A program made the position numbers and the translations under genes. 64,000 nt of DNA from Tenacibaculum agarivorans (GTDB lineage Bacteria; Bacteroidota; Bacteroidia; Flavobacteriales; Flavobacteriaceae), in the NCBI RefSeq assembly GCF_001936575.1, contig NZ_MSMP01000006.1, positions 124,001 to 188,000 on the forward strand, read 5' to 3'. Position 1 is the stretch's first letter; each line of letters begins with the position of its first letter. This document shows positions 1-8,809 of this stretch, in pieces. The notes beneath the pieces were generated by a model. That model was not told the origin of the DNA and did no database searches. It worked only from the letters and a program-made list of their open reading frames with translations.

Positions 1-1
1 G

Positions 2-2149
2 CTGAAAGGTTTAGGAGCAATGAACCAAAAAGAAGGTTTTGATTGTCCTGGATGTGCTTGGCCTGATCCTGAAAAACCATCTAAGGTTGCTGAATATTGT
101 GAAAATGGAGCAAAAGCTTTTGCCGAAGAAGCTACTGATAAAAAAGTTAATGCCAGTTTCTTTGCAAAATATTCTGTAGAAGAAATATCTCAATGGACAG
201 ATTATCAGATTGGAAAGAGTGGACGTATTACGGAACCAATGGTATTATATCCAGGCAAAGTGCATTATGAACCTATTTCATGGGATAATGCGTACAAACT
301 TATCGCTGAAAAATTACACGAGTTGGATAGTCCAGATGAAGGTATTTTTTACACATCGGGTCGTTCTAGTAATGAAGCTGCATTTTTGTATGGTTTATTC
401 ATCCGAGCTTTTGGTACCAATAACATGCCTGACTGTTCAAACATGTGTCATGAGTCTAGTGGTGTTGCATTATCTGAAACCTTAGGAATTGGAAAAGGTT
501 CTGTAAAATTAGAAGATTTTGACAAGGCTGAAGTTGTAATGGTTATTGGTCAAAATCCAGGAACCAACCATCCAAGAATGTTATCTGCTTTGCAAAAGTG
601 TAAAGAAAATGGTGGTAAGGTAATTAGTGTAAACCCTTTAGAAGAAGCAGGTTTAATTCGTTTTAAAAACCCTCAAGAGTTTAAAGGTGTTGTATTAGGA
701 GGAGAGCAATTAACAGATGTTCACTTACAAGTAAAAATAAATCAAGATATTTCTTTATTAAAGTTAATCTTACTAAAGTTAGCTGCTATTGATAAAGAGG
801 AAGGAACTGTTTTTGATCATGAATTCATTACAACCTACACAGATGGTTATGAGAGTTTGATGGAACATTTACAAGGTTTTTCAGAGGCTGAACTATTAAT
901 TAATTGCGGGGTTTCTGAAGAAAAAATAAATGAAGTAGTTGAAATTTTAGCACATAGAAATAAAATTATCATCTGCTGGGCAATGGGATTAACACAGCAT
1001 AAAAATGGAGTAAATAATATTAAAGAATGTGTAAACCTACTGTTGCTAAAAGGAAGTTTAGGTAAAGAAGGAGCGGGTACTTGTCCTGTACGCGGGCATA
1101 GTAATGTTCAGGGAGATAGAACGGTTGGAATTGTGCACCATGCAAATAAGAATTTTAATAAAGCCATTAAAGATACTTTTGGTTTTGATGCGCCTACGCA
1201 TTCTGGTTATGATGTGGTAAAAGGAATACAAGCCATGTATGAAGGAAAAGCTAAAATATTCATGGCTTTAGGAGGAAACTTTGTTTCGGCAGCTTCCGAC
1301 ACCGAATATACCGCTCAGGCACTTCAAAACTGTGAATTAACGGTACATGTAAATACCAAATTGAATAGAACACAACTGACGGCAGGAAAAACAAGTATTA
1401 TTTTACCAACCCTAGGACGATCAGAATTAGATGTTAAAGATGGAAAAACACGTTTTCTTACGGTAGAAAATAGTATGGGAAAAGTGCATCGTACTAAAGG
1501 AATGTTACGTCCATCTTCAGAAAACTTAAGAAGTGAGCCTGAAATTATTGGGAATATTGCCAGTGCCTATTTTAATGAAGGACATGTTGTAAATTGGCAA
1601 GAATTAGGAAATAATTACGAGCTGATAAGAGAAAAATTAGAATCGGTAGTAAAAGGTTTCCAAGGAATGGAAGAAAAATCTAAAGGTACAGGCTTTTATT
1701 TACCGAATAATGTACGAGAATTGGATTTTAGTAAATTACCTAATGGAAAAGCCCAGTTTACTTGTTGCGAACTACCAGAACATAATATTGCAGATGATGA
1801 ATTTCTATTGATGACAATTCGTTCGCACGATCAATTTAATACCACTATTTATGGAATGAATGATCGTTACAGAGGAATTTTTAACGAACGAAGAGTTATT
1901 TTAATGAATGAAGAAGATATGCAGCATTTTGGTTTTACAAAATTCGAAGTCGTAAACTTAACCAGTAATTATAACAATCAAGAACGAAAGGCATTACATT
2001 TTAAAGTCATTCCTTATAATATACCAAGAGGTAATTTAGGAGCTTATTTTCCTGAAACAAATCTGTTAATTCCTATTCATGAATATGCAGATAAAAGCCA
2101 AACTCCAATCAGTAAATCGGTAATTGTTAAGGTGGAAAAAATAGATTAG
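2..2149 (+). CDS. FdhF/YdeP-like molybdopterin oxidoreductase, 5' end outside the window
   Basis: The reading frame is open to the left edge of the window and the residues before the first ATG (position 20), LKGLGA-MNQ, look like continuing protein. The true start is therefore probably off-window and the visible 715 codons are the C-terminal bulk of a family usually about 760 aa long. Near the start it has DCPGCAWPDP, then NMCHESSG and VIGQNPGTNHPRM, typical of the YdeP/FdhF branch of the bis-MGD molybdopterin oxidoreductases. The last ~110 residues form the molybdopterin dinucleotide-binding domain (IRSHDQFNTTIYGMNDRYRG). Only two cysteines stand in the N-terminal motif, so a normal 4Fe-4S site cannot be asserted. 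The physiological substrate is unknown; YdeP of E. coli is linked to acid resistance. A Crp/Fnr regulator follows 53 bp downstream. Confidence 0.88.
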   Translation: MKGLGAMNQKEGFDCPGCAWPDPEKPSKVAEYCENGAKAFAEEATDKKVNASFFAKYSVEEISQWTDYQIGKSGRITEPMVLYPGKVHYEPISWDNAYKLIAEKLHELDSPDEGIFYTSGRSSNEAAFLYGLFIRAFGTNNMPDCSNMCHESSGVALSETLGIGKGSVKLEDFDKAEVVMVIGQNPGTNHPRMLSALQKCKENGGKVISVNPLEEAGLIRFKNPQEFKGVVLGGEQLTDVHLQVKINQDISLLKLILLKLAAIDKEEGTVFDHEFITTYTDGYESLMEHLQGFSEAELLINCGVSEEKINEVVEILAHRNKIIICWAMGLTQHKNGVNNIKECVNLLLLKGSLGKEGAGTCPVRGHSNVQGDRTVGIVHHANKNFNKAIKDTFGFDAPTHSGYDVVKGIQAMYEGKAKIFMALGGNFVSAASDTEYTAQALQNCELTVHVNTKLNRTQLTAGKTSIILPTLGRSELDVKDGKTRFLTVENSMGKVHRTKGMLRPSSENLRSEPEIIGNIASAYFNEGHVVNWQELGNNYELIREKLESVVKGFQGMEEKSKGTGFYLPNNVRELDFSKLPNGKAQFTCCELPEHNIADDEFLLMTIRSHDQFNTTIYGMNDRYRGIFNERRVILMNEEDMQHFGFTKFEVVNLTSNYNNQERKALHFKVIPYNIPRGNLGAYFPETNLLIPIHEYADKSQTPISKSVIVKVEKID

Positions 2150-2202
2150 GAATTCAATAGAATTTATAAGAAATTTAGAGAGATCATAAATACAAAAACT
2201 AA

Positions 2203-2778
2203 ATGAAACACATTTTTGTAAGCTTAATATCTCAAATGACTAAAATAACTCAGGAAGAAGAGTTATTTATAGCGTATACATTTCCTATTAAAACTTTTGA
2301 AAAGGGAGCTTATTTATTAAGAGAAGGAGAAGTTGCAAAGGGAAGTTTTTTTATAATTAAAGGCTGTGTTAGAGAATATGTATTGTTAGACGGTGAAGAA
2401 AAAACAATTGCTTTTTATACAGAAAATCAGTCCTTAGCAAATCAGAGCAGCATATCTAATAAAACACCTTCAAAAATAAATTTTGTGTGTTCAGAAGAAA
2501 CTACAGTGGTTATTACTGATGTTGACAAAGAGAAAGCATTTTACAATAAATTTCCTCGATTTAAAGAGTTTTGTTTAGAAGAAATGGATAGAATCATTGG
2601 AGAACAAAGGGAACAACTAACGGAATTTTATCGACTAAAACCCGAGGATAAATATGTGAAGCTTGTTAAAGAACGACCAGATTTACTTAATAGGGTACCG
2701 CAATACCAAATAGCAAGTTATTTAGGTGTAAAACCCGAAACCCTTAGTAGAATAAGGGCTCGAATGGTTCAAAAATAA
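2203..2778 (+). CDS. Crp/Fnr-family transcriptional regulator
   Basis: A 191-aa protein with the standard two-part fold. An N-terminal cyclic-nucleotide-binding-like beta roll (about residues 15-120, with FEKGAYLLREGEVAKGSFFIIKGCVREY) is followed by a dimerisation helix and a short C-terminal HTH (RVPQYQIASYLGVKPETLSRIRARM). There is no N-terminal Cys cluster, so an oxygen-sensing Fnr iron-sulphur centre is unlikely. The ligand is unknown. It lies downstream of the molybdopterin oxidoreductase and converges on the membrane/outer-membrane gene pair at 2785-3768. A palindrome of Fnr type lies upstream of that pair at 3814-3827, so it may regulate its neighbours (inference). Confidence 0.9.
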   Translation: MKHIFVSLISQMTKITQEEELFIAYTFPIKTFEKGAYLLREGEVAKGSFFIIKGCVREYVLLDGEEKTIAFYTENQSLANQSSISNKTPSKINFVCSEETTVVITDVDKEKAFYNKFPRFKEFCLEEMDRIIGEQREQLTEFYRLKPEDKYVKLVKERPDLLNRVPQYQIASYLGVKPETLSRIRARMVQK

Positions 2779-2784
2779 ATTTCT

Positions 2785-3159
2785 CTAAACGTTTAATTTC
2801 CATCGTCTTGCTTTAAAAATTATTAGGATCAGCAAAACAATTTCAATGCTAGCTATAATATAATAGTGGGGTAATTCAGACCGGCCACCAATGATATAAA
2901 TACTAGTTAAAATTGGGACAAAAGTATTCGCTAGTTTATTGATTGTACCGGGTAATATCCATGATAAAAAAATCATTAAAATAGGAATATTAGTAACCAA
3001 AGCGGCAATTGCCATTATTGATGTTACCTCTCCCGGAATTGCTAAAACATCACCTTTTACCAACTCAACTATAATTGAAAAGATGTCAGCAAAGATCATA
3101 TTAATTAGCACTGTTATCCATAATAGTATAAAATAAATTTTGATGTTTTTATGACTCAT
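2785..3159 (-). CDS. Small four-helix integral membrane protein of unknown function
   Basis: A 124-aa very hydrophobic protein with four likely membrane helices (about residues 8-30, 45-67, 74-92 and 98-116) and a basic C-terminus (FKARRWKLNV). It resembles small DUF-type inner-membrane proteins common in Bacteroidota, but no catalytic or transport motif is visible and no function is assigned. It lies 12 bp downstream of the outer-membrane-like gene 3172-3768 on the same strand, so the two are probably co-transcribed. Its stop lies 6 bp from the convergent Crp/Fnr gene. Confidence 0.7.
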   Translation of the reverse strand: MSHKNIKIYFILLWITVLINMIFADIFSIIVELVKGDVLAIPGEVTSIMAIAALVTNIPILMIFLSWILPGTINKLANTFVPILTSIYIIGGRSELPHYYIIASIEIVLLILIIFKARRWKLNV

Positions 3160-3171
3160 GATAGTTTGATT

Positions 3172-3768
3172 TTAAAAGTTAAATCCAAAATGAAAGCCAG
3201 GTTCGAAAGCATATTTTTTATATCTGTTTTCTAATACCTGAAAAGAATTAGGGAGATTTGTGTTTATAGGCCAATTAGTTATAGCAAAAGAAGGTTCGAT
3301 AAAAAATCGGTTTTTAAAAAAGCGAAACTGATATCCAATACGTAATGTATTAAACAGCTGAAATCCACTCTGAATTTTTCTATCAGATTCATCCAAATAA
3401 TTTTGATGCATTGCTGTAGAATGCACTTTTGCAAAAGTTCCTTTCCAAATAAATCTTTTATAGGTTAGACCTAAACCAAAAGCTTCAACTCGACCAGGGA
3501 AATTAGGGCCATTATTTTTTTCATTAATACTCATACCAATGGGTTCATAATAATTCCAAGTGATTGCTTCTATAGAGATTACATCTTTCTTTGTAATTCT
3601 ATACCCTAAATCAATCATGTAAAATCTAGGTGGTTCATCATCATCAACGAGATTGGCAAGCATAAAGGCAGAACTTCCTATGTAGCATTTTTTTTCTAAG
3701 GTTCTTTGCTGTTGTGACTGTAGAGTCAACGAAGTTAACATGATAGCTGTAATAATTTTGTATTTCAT
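3172..3768 (-). CDS. Predicted secreted/outer-membrane beta-barrel-like protein
   Basis: A 198-aa protein starting with a signal peptide (MKYKIITAIMLTSLTLQSQ). Alternating hydrophobic/polar strands rich in Tyr, Phe and Arg follow, and the protein ends in an aromatic residue (FEPGFHFGFNF). This pattern suggests a small eight-strand-like outer-membrane barrel, but no named family is recognised. It is the first gene of a two-gene unit with the membrane protein 2785-3159. The upstream region carries a Crp/Fnr-type palindrome (3814-3827). Confidence 0.65.
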   Translation of the reverse strand: MKYKIITAIMLTSLTLQSQQQRTLEKKCYIGSSAFMLANLVDDDEPPRFYMIDLGYRITKKDVISIEAITWNYYEPIGMSINEKNNGPNFPGRVEAFGLGLTYKRFIWKGTFAKVHSTAMHQNYLDESDRKIQSGFQLFNTLRIGYQFRFFKNRFFIEPSFAITNWPINTNLPNSFQVLENRYKKYAFEPGFHFGFNF

Positions 3769-3813
3769 AATTTAGATTTTATACAAAATTGAATAACAAC
3801 TGAAACCAATGCA

Positions 3814-3827
3814 TTGACTTTCGTCAA
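3814..3827. promoter_or_regulatory. Crp/Fnr-type palindromic operator TTGAC-N4-GTCAA
   Basis: TTGACTTTCGTCAA is a perfect 5+5 bp inverted repeat with a 4-bp centre, extended to 6+6 by the flanking A/T. The layout matches Crp/Fnr-family operators (Fnr is TTGAT-N4-ATCAA). It lies 46 bp upstream of the minus-strand start at 3768 and about 75 bp upstream of rsmI. The Crp/Fnr gene at 2203 is the obvious candidate binder, but this is inference. Confidence 0.5.
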
Positions 3828-3870
3828 TAAATACAAAAGCTTTAAAAATCATTCTTTATTATGATTTTAG

Positions 3871-3899
3871 TTGTAAACTATAAGTTATAATTACCTTTG
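3871..3899 (+). promoter_or_regulatory. Bacteroidota housekeeping promoter for rsmI (TTG-N18-TACCTTTG)
   Basis: TTG at 3871-3873 and TACCTTTG at 3892-3899 with an 18-bp spacer fit the Bacteroidota sigma-ABfr consensus TTG-N17-19-TAnnTTTG exactly. The rsmI ATG begins only 4 bp after the -7 element, so the mRNA is predicted to be leaderless or nearly so. Confidence 0.75.
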
Positions 3900-3903
3900 T
3901 AGT

Positions 3904-4575
3904 ATGAGCAAACTTTTTTTGGTACCCACGCCGATTGGGAACTTAGAAGACATTACGTTTAGAGCTATAAAAGTTTTAAAAGAAGTAGATTACATTTTAG
4001 CAGAAGATACACGAACCAGTGGAAAGTTGTTAAAGCATTTTGAGATCAATACTCCAATGCAATCTCATCACATGCATAACGAGCATAAAACAGTAGATCA
4101 TATTGTCAATAGAATTCAAAGCGGTGAAACTTTTGCGTTAATTTCTGATGCAGGTACTCCAGCAATTTCAGATCCAGGTTTTTTGTTAACACGTGCTTGT
4201 ATACAAAGTGGGGTTGAAGTAGAGTGTTTACCAGGGGCTACGGCCTTTGTTCCTGCTTTAGTAAATTCAGGTTTACCTAATGATAAGTTTGTTTTTGAAG
4301 GTTTTCTCCCAGTAAAAAAAGGAAGACAAACACGATTAAAGTTGTTGGCTGAAGAAACCCGAACTATGATTTTTTATGAAAGCCCACATAAGTTGCTAAA
4401 AACATTGGGAAATTTTGCAGAATACTTTGGAGAAGATCGACAAGTATCAGTTTCCAGAGAACTCACAAAAATGTTTGAAGAAACTAAACGTGGAAACGTA
4501 AAAGAGATACTGTCATACTATACTAATAAACCTGCCAAAGGCGAAATAGTAATAATTGTTGAGGGAAAGAAATAA
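3904..4575 (+). CDS. rsmI: 16S rRNA (cytidine(1402)-2'-O)-methyltransferase RsmI
   Basis: This 223-aa SAM-dependent enzyme of the tetrapyrrole-methylase fold 2'-O-methylates C1402 in 16S rRNA. Family motifs are clear: VPTPIGNLEDITFRA at the N-terminus, LAEDTRTSGKLLKHF, the SDAGTPAISDPG loop and FYESPHKL. The length is typical of the flavobacterial form, which lacks the extra C-terminal region of E. coli RsmI. It has a consensus promoter with almost no leader. Confidence 0.96.
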   Translation: MSKLFLVPTPIGNLEDITFRAIKVLKEVDYILAEDTRTSGKLLKHFEINTPMQSHHMHNEHKTVDHIVNRIQSGETFALISDAGTPAISDPGFLLTRACIQSGVEVECLPGATAFVPALVNSGLPNDKFVFEGFLPVKKGRQTRLKLLAEETRTMIFYESPHKLLKTLGNFAEYFGEDRQVSVSRELTKMFEETKRGNVKEILSYYTNKPAKGEIVIIVEGKK

Positions 4576-4590
4576 GTGAGTTTTCTTTCC

Positions 4591-4598
4591 TATTTTTG
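4591..4598 (+). promoter_or_regulatory. -7 promoter element TATTTTTG upstream of the ferredoxin reductase
   Basis: TATTTTTG is an exact TAnnTTTG match 17 bp before the ATG at 4616. No TTG is found at the ideal -33 spacing. The element overlaps an upstream in-frame GTG at 4598, which argues that translation starts at 4616. Confidence 0.55.
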
Positions 4599-4615
4599 TG
4601 GTCAAATTTTTAGCA

Positions 4616-5662
4616 ATGAGTCAATTTTATTCCATTACCATAAAAGATATTATCAGAGAAACTTCTGCTGCTGTTTCTTTAGTTTTTGATATTACAGCCG
4701 ATAATAAAGAAAAGTTCAATTTTATTGCAGGTCAGTATATAACTTTAAAAACCGTAATTAATGGAGAAGAAGTAAGAAGAGCATATTCTTTATGTTCATC
4801 ACCAAAGAGTAATGAGGTTAAGGTAAGTGTAAAAGCAGTAGAAAACGGTACTTTTTCGGTATATGCGAATGAAACATTAAAAGCAGGAGATGTGTTAGAA
4901 GTAGCAGTTCCTGAAGGTAAGTTCTTATTAGAACCTGAAGCGAATAAAAACTATATCGGTTTTGCCGCTGGAAGTGGAATTACACCAGTAATGTCTATGA
5001 TTAAATCGGTGTTAGAATCTGAACCAACAGCTACTTTTACTCTAGTATATGGAAATAAATCAATTAACGATACTATTTTTTATAATGAGCTTAATGATTT
5101 AAAAACACAATATCCTGATCAATTCAATCTAAGTTATGTGTTTAGTAGAGAAAATGTAGAAGGATCTGTTTTTGGAAGAATAGATAAAGCTCACGTAAAC
5201 TACTTTGTAAAAAACATTTATAAAGATGTTGCTTTTGATAAAGCATTCTTGTGTGGTCCAGAAGAAATGATTACAGTAGCTTCTGAAACTTTAGCAGAAA
5301 ATGGTTTTAATAAAGAAGCTATTTTATATGAATTATTTACTGCATCTATAGATGAAGAAGCAGCTAAGCAAGTTAAAGAAGGACAATCGGAAATTACAGT
5401 ATTATTGGATGATGAGGAAACGGTATTTACGATGCCTCAAAATACTGATATTTTAGCTGAAGCTTTACGACATAAAATTGATGCTCCATATTCTTGTCAA
5501 GGAGGAGTATGTAGTAGTTGTATCGCTAAAGTTACCGAAGGAAAAGCAGTGATGATTAAAAACCAAATTTTAACTGATGAAGAGTTAGCAGAAGGTTTTG
5601 TATTAACTTGCCAAGCGCATCCTGTTACACCTACACTTAAGGTGGATTTTGATGATGTTTAA
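4616..5662 (+). CDS. PaaE-like ferredoxin-NADP(H) oxidoreductase with C-terminal 2Fe-2S domain
   Basis: A 348-aa iron-sulphur flavoprotein. The FAD-binding beta barrel has the RAYSLCSSP motif, the NAD(P)-binding domain has GFAAGSGITPVMSMIKS and FLCGPEEM, and a plant-type ferredoxin domain at the C-terminus carries four ligands in CQGGVCSSC-x29-C spacing. This order is that of PaaE/HcaD-type reductases. No oxygenase genes adjoin, so a general electron-transfer role is more likely than phenylacetate breakdown. I chose ATG 4616 rather than GTG 4598 because the latter lies inside the promoter -7 element. Confidence 0.88.
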   Translation: MSQFYSITIKDIIRETSAAVSLVFDITADNKEKFNFIAGQYITLKTVINGEEVRRAYSLCSSPKSNEVKVSVKAVENGTFSVYANETLKAGDVLEVAVPEGKFLLEPEANKNYIGFAAGSGITPVMSMIKSVLESEPTATFTLVYGNKSINDTIFYNELNDLKTQYPDQFNLSYVFSRENVEGSVFGRIDKAHVNYFVKNIYKDVAFDKAFLCGPEEMITVASETLAENGFNKEAILYELFTASIDEEAAKQVKEGQSEITVLLDDEETVFTMPQNTDILAEALRHKIDAPYSCQGGVCSSCIAKVTEGKAVMIKNQILTDEELAEGFVLTCQAHPVTPTLKVDFDDV

Positions 5663-5684
5663 CCAATATTAAAATTGCTAAGAA

Positions 5685-6362
5685 ATGAGTTTACTTGATT
5701 ATAAAGAAGCTTTTCTAGTTGGACTTTTCATGTCATTCATGATTGGTCCAGTATTCTTTATGCTTCTGAAAACAAGTGTTTTAAAAGGATTTAGAGCGGC
5801 ATTAGCTTTTGATATAGGTGTTGTTTTAGGAGACATTACTTTTATGTGTATTGCATATTTTGGGAGTAGGAATTTATTAGAAAAAATAAAAGATGATCCT
5901 AGACTATTCTTCATTGGAGGATTAGTATTAATTGTGTATGGATTGATTACCTATTTGGATAAAAGCAATAAAAAAGAAGTTGAGGAGTCCTCGATTAATG
6001 TGCCTAAAAGTAATAATTACTTTAGGTTGTTTTTAAATGGATTCTTTTTAAACTTTATTAATATTGGAGTATTAGCTGGTTGGTTGGGTATTATGGTAGT
6101 TGTTGGCCCTAGTTTAGAGATGAATCCTACTGCAATTTTCAGGTATTTTACTGTAGTTATTATTGGATATGTTACAACAGACATCATTAAAATTCTTCTA
6201 GCAAAACAACTACGATCTAAATTAACTCCTGTGGCTATTTACAGAGTTAAAAGAGGAATGGGAGTTTTATTAATTGTTTTCGGAGCAATAATGATGCTCA
6301 AAGGATTTATTCCAAAAGAAAAAATAGATGAAATTATAGAGAAGGTGGAGATTAGAAAGTAA
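5685..6362 (+). CDS. LysE/RhtB-family amino-acid exporter-like membrane protein
   Basis: A 225-aa protein with about six membrane helices. The N-terminus carries the LysE-family signature (GLFMSFMIGPVFFMLLKTSVLKGFRAALAFDIGVVLGD) and a second conserved part lies around NGFFLNFINIGVLAGWLG. The family exports amino acids or related small metabolites from the cytoplasm; the substrate here is unknown. It follows the reductase by 22 bp and may be co-transcribed. Its stop codon abuts the stop of the convergent lipoprotein gene with no gap. Confidence 0.85.
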   Translation: MSLLDYKEAFLVGLFMSFMIGPVFFMLLKTSVLKGFRAALAFDIGVVLGDITFMCIAYFGSRNLLEKIKDDPRLFFIGGLVLIVYGLITYLDKSNKKEVEESSINVPKSNNYFRLFLNGFFLNFINIGVLAGWLGIMVVVGPSLEMNPTAIFRYFTVVIIGYVTTDIIKILLAKQLRSKLTPVAIYRVKRGMGVLLIVFGAIMMLKGFIPKEKIDEIIEKVEIRK

Positions 6363-6842
6363 TTACTTTATTTTACCATCATGAAAGCCAGCTCTTTTCC
6401 ATCCATCTGGTGTATGCACCCAAAGATTTGTAATTCTATATTCATTACTTTTGATCGTGTCACTAACTTTACTAGAAACTAATACTTTTCCTGTAACAAT
6501 TGCTGTAGTATTTAAGTATTCTATAGCCAAATCTTCCATTCTATATTGAATTACTTGTAGCTCTCCCGTTTTTATTTTTTGTGATCTCTTTTGTAAATAC
6601 GATAACCAACTTTTCTTTCCTATCGGTTTCGAATTTCCATTAGTATGGGTATAGTTTTCTGTAATCATAGATGCTAAAACCGCAGTATTACCCTCTTGAA
6701 AAGCATTGTTAAAAACTGTAAGTGCTTGGGATAAATTTTCTTTATCCTTTTTAGTTAAACCGGCTTCTTGTACAGTGGATTTACAACTAAAGAATACAAT
6801 AGAAAATATAAGTAAAAGAAATCTATTAATTTTCATATACAT
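6363..6842 (-). CDS. NTF2-like (SnoaL/DUF4440-type) lipoprotein
   Basis: A 159-aa protein with a lipoprotein signal (LLLIFSIVFFSC, Cys about residue 20). A small alpha+beta domain of NTF2/SnoaL type follows (about residues 35-157), with the typical spacing AFQEGNTAVLASMITENYTHTNGNSKPIGKKSWLSYL and the terminal LWVHTPDGWKRAGFHDGK. Such domains bind small molecules or act as simple enzymes; no activity is assigned. ATG 6836 (MKINRF) is an alternative start. Upstream on the minus strand, TAACTTTA (6884-6877) is a one-mismatch -7 element. Confidence 0.78.
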   Translation of the reverse strand: MYMKINRFLLLIFSIVFFSCKSTVQEAGLTKKDKENLSQALTVFNNAFQEGNTAVLASMITENYTHTNGNSKPIGKKSWLSYLQKRSQKIKTGELQVIQYRMEDLAIEYLNTTAIVTGKVLVSSKVSDTIKSNEYRITNLWVHTPDGWKRAGFHDGKIK

Positions 6843-6910
6843 TCAGGTTTTATGAGTTGATTATTTCTTTTGTTTATAAAGTTACATTTTATTGTAAATA
6901 ATAATTGAAC

Positions 6911-7735
6911 TTATGAGAATTGAGAGAGTTTTTGCATCATTTTAAAGTACTGCTTTTCTACTAATTTAGGTAGCCACTTTTTATAGAAAAACTTCTGTCT
7001 AGCATCTGTAGGATGGATAATCTGAAACTTTCCTTTAGAGGCTTGTTCTAATGTAATTCTAGCTACTTCATCTGCATTAGTTTTTGAATATTTCATCTGT
7101 TTTTCGGCAAAACCTTTAAACACTTTAGAACTAGCATTTTCCATAATGTTGGTTTTGAAAAAAGTTGGTGTAAGCACACTAACATGAATATTTTTCAACT
7201 TTAATTCATGGTATAAAGTTTCAGAAAGTGAATATACAGCCGCTTTAGATACGCTATAGGCAGACATCCCTGGTGCATTCATAAACCCGGCCGAACTACC
7301 AACATTAAGTATTAAACCTTTTTGCTGTTTCAATAGTTGTGGCGTAAAAAAATGACATCCGTAATAAGTACCCATCAGGTTAACTTCAATCATTTTCTCC
7401 CATTTTTCGATAGGATAATCTTTAAACAATAATCCATCTCCAATTCCTGCGTTATTAATTAAAAGATCTAGACTTTCTATATTAGCTAATACTTGTTGCT
7501 GAACTTGAGCATATTGTTCTTTATTACTAACATCAAGAGTATAATTATACACTTCTTTAGCTTTCTGAAATAATGAACTATTATTTTCTAGTGAAGTAAT
7601 GTTGATATCTGAGAGGTGTAATGTCCAGTTATTTTCGGCAAGTAATTTCGCAAATGCTAAACCAAGTCCTGAACCTGCACCAGTTATAAATGCAGTTTTA
7701 TTTGGATATTTTTTATGTAAAGTTTTTAGTTCCAT
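6911..7735 (-). CDS. Short-chain dehydrogenase/reductase (second SDR of the ACAD operon)
   Basis: A 274-aa classical SDR. It has the dinucleotide-binding motif ITGAGSGLGLAFAKLLAEN, NNAGIG, a serine in NVGSSAGF and the catalytic YSVSK. The C-terminal tail is longer than in minimal SDRs. It is the last gene of a four-gene minus-strand unit (SDR, ACAD, APH-family kinase, SDR), starting 6 bp after the kinase stop. This context suggests reduction or oxidation of an acyl-CoA-derived keto/hydroxy compound; the substrate is unknown. Confidence 0.88.
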   Translation of the reverse strand: MELKTLHKKYPNKTAFITGAGSGLGLAFAKLLAENNWTLHLSDINITSLENNSSLFQKAKEVYNYTLDVSNKEQYAQVQQQVLANIESLDLLINNAGIGDGLLFKDYPIEKWEKMIEVNLMGTYYGCHFFTPQLLKQQKGLILNVGSSAGFMNAPGMSAYSVSKAAVYSLSETLYHELKLKNIHVSVLTPTFFKTNIMENASSKVFKGFAEKQMKYSKTNADEVARITLEQASKGKFQIIHPTDARQKFFYKKWLPKLVEKQYFKMMQKLSQFS

Positions 7736-7741
7736 GGATGC

Positions 7742-8809
7742 TTATTTTCGTTGTTTGATAATGTTTTCACAGGTTTTTATAAGGTAAATAGAAATCAACC
7801 AAAAGTTTTTAAAAGCCTTATTTTTAGTGTAGCCTTTTTGGTAACGATAATAGATTTGCTGAACAATACCTGCTAGTCTGAAGAGTCCATAAATTCTATA
7901 AAAACGGAAATCATCAACTTGCCTACCTGTTTTTTCGCAATAGTATTTTATAACTTCGTTTCTGGTTAACATACCAGGTATATTACTGGGTTGTCTTCGA
8001 ATAGATTTTACAAAGAAATCATCTTTTTCCTCTACCCAATACGCTAAGCTATTTCCTAAATCCATTAATGGATCTCCAATTGCTGCTAATTCCCAGTCTA
8101 AAACTCCTAAAATATTTTCAGGATTAGAATGATCAATTACAACATTATCCAAACGAAAATCATTATGTATAATACATAGTTTTTCTTCTTTAGGAAGATT
8201 TTTTTCTAGCCATTGAATTACCTTTTTTCCTGAAGGAACATTCCAAGTTTTAGCATTGGTATACCGCTTACTCCAGCCAGAAATTTGCCGTTCAATATAA
8301 CCAGAACCTTTACCCAAACTATCCAAGCCTTCTTTTTGATAATCGACCTGATGAAGTTCAATCATTTTATCCCAAAAAGAATAGCAAACCTTTTTAGTCG
8401 TAGCTTCATCCCATTGAACTATCTTAGGAAGATTTTTACGAAGAATAATACCTTCTAAACGTTCCATAAGGTAGAAAGTAGAACCTAAAACTGATTCATC
8501 TTCGCACACAGCGATCATTTTCGGGACATAAGGATAATGCGGTTTTAGTTTTTGTTGTAAGTAAAACTCTCTAGGCATATCATGTGCACCAGCGGCTTTT
8601 TTTCCTAAAGGAGCTCTTCTTAAAATGATATCATGATTAGCAAAACGCAATCTGTACGTCCAGTTCGATGCTCCTCCGGAGAATTGCGTAATGGTTGGAT
8701 TATTGTCAATATCAGGAAGATGTTGTTGTAACCAAGGTAATAGCTTATCTAAATCGAGTTCTTCACCTGAACGTTGCTGTTTTTCTAAATCTTTTATAGT
8801 AGTTGCCAT
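7742..8809 (-). CDS. APH-family phosphotransferase (ACAD10/11 N-domain and LvaA-like kinase)
   Basis: A 355-aa protein-kinase-like small-molecule kinase. The catalytic loop is IIHNDFRLDNVV and the metal-binding motif is VLDWELAAIGDPLMDLG. The ATP-site region has ILRRAPLGK and YLMERLEG. The closest relatives known to me are the N-terminal kinase domain of ACAD10/ACAD11 and LvaA of Pseudomonas putida, which phosphorylate 4-hydroxyacyl-CoA, rather than antibiotic kinases. Its start codon overlaps the stop of the ACAD gene (TAATG, 8811-8807), implying translational coupling. Antibiotic phosphorylation is very unlikely in this context. Confidence 0.85.
   Translation of the reverse strand: MATTIKDLEKQQRSGEELDLDKLLPWLQQHLPDIDNNPTITQFSGGASNWTYRLRFANHDIILRRAPLGKKAAGAHDMPREFYLQQKLKPHYPYVPKMIAVCEDESVLGSTFYLMERLEGIILRKNLPKIVQWDEATTKKVCYSFWDKMIELHQVDYQKEGLDSLGKGSGYIERQISGWSKRYTNAKTWNVPSGKKVIQWLEKNLPKEEKLCIIHNDFRLDNVVIDHSNPENILGVLDWELAAIGDPLMDLGNSLAYWVEEKDDFFVKSIRRQPSNIPGMLTRNEVIKYYCEKTGRQVDDFRFYRIYGLFRLAGIVQQIYYRYQKGYTKNKAFKNFWLISIYLIKTCENIIKQRK

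Noticed and set aside
7742..8809. Aminoglycoside resistance gene
   Set aside because: The APH fold is shared, but coupling to an acyl-CoA dehydrogenase and the LDWELAAIGDP motif point to the ACAD10/11-LvaA metabolic kinases.
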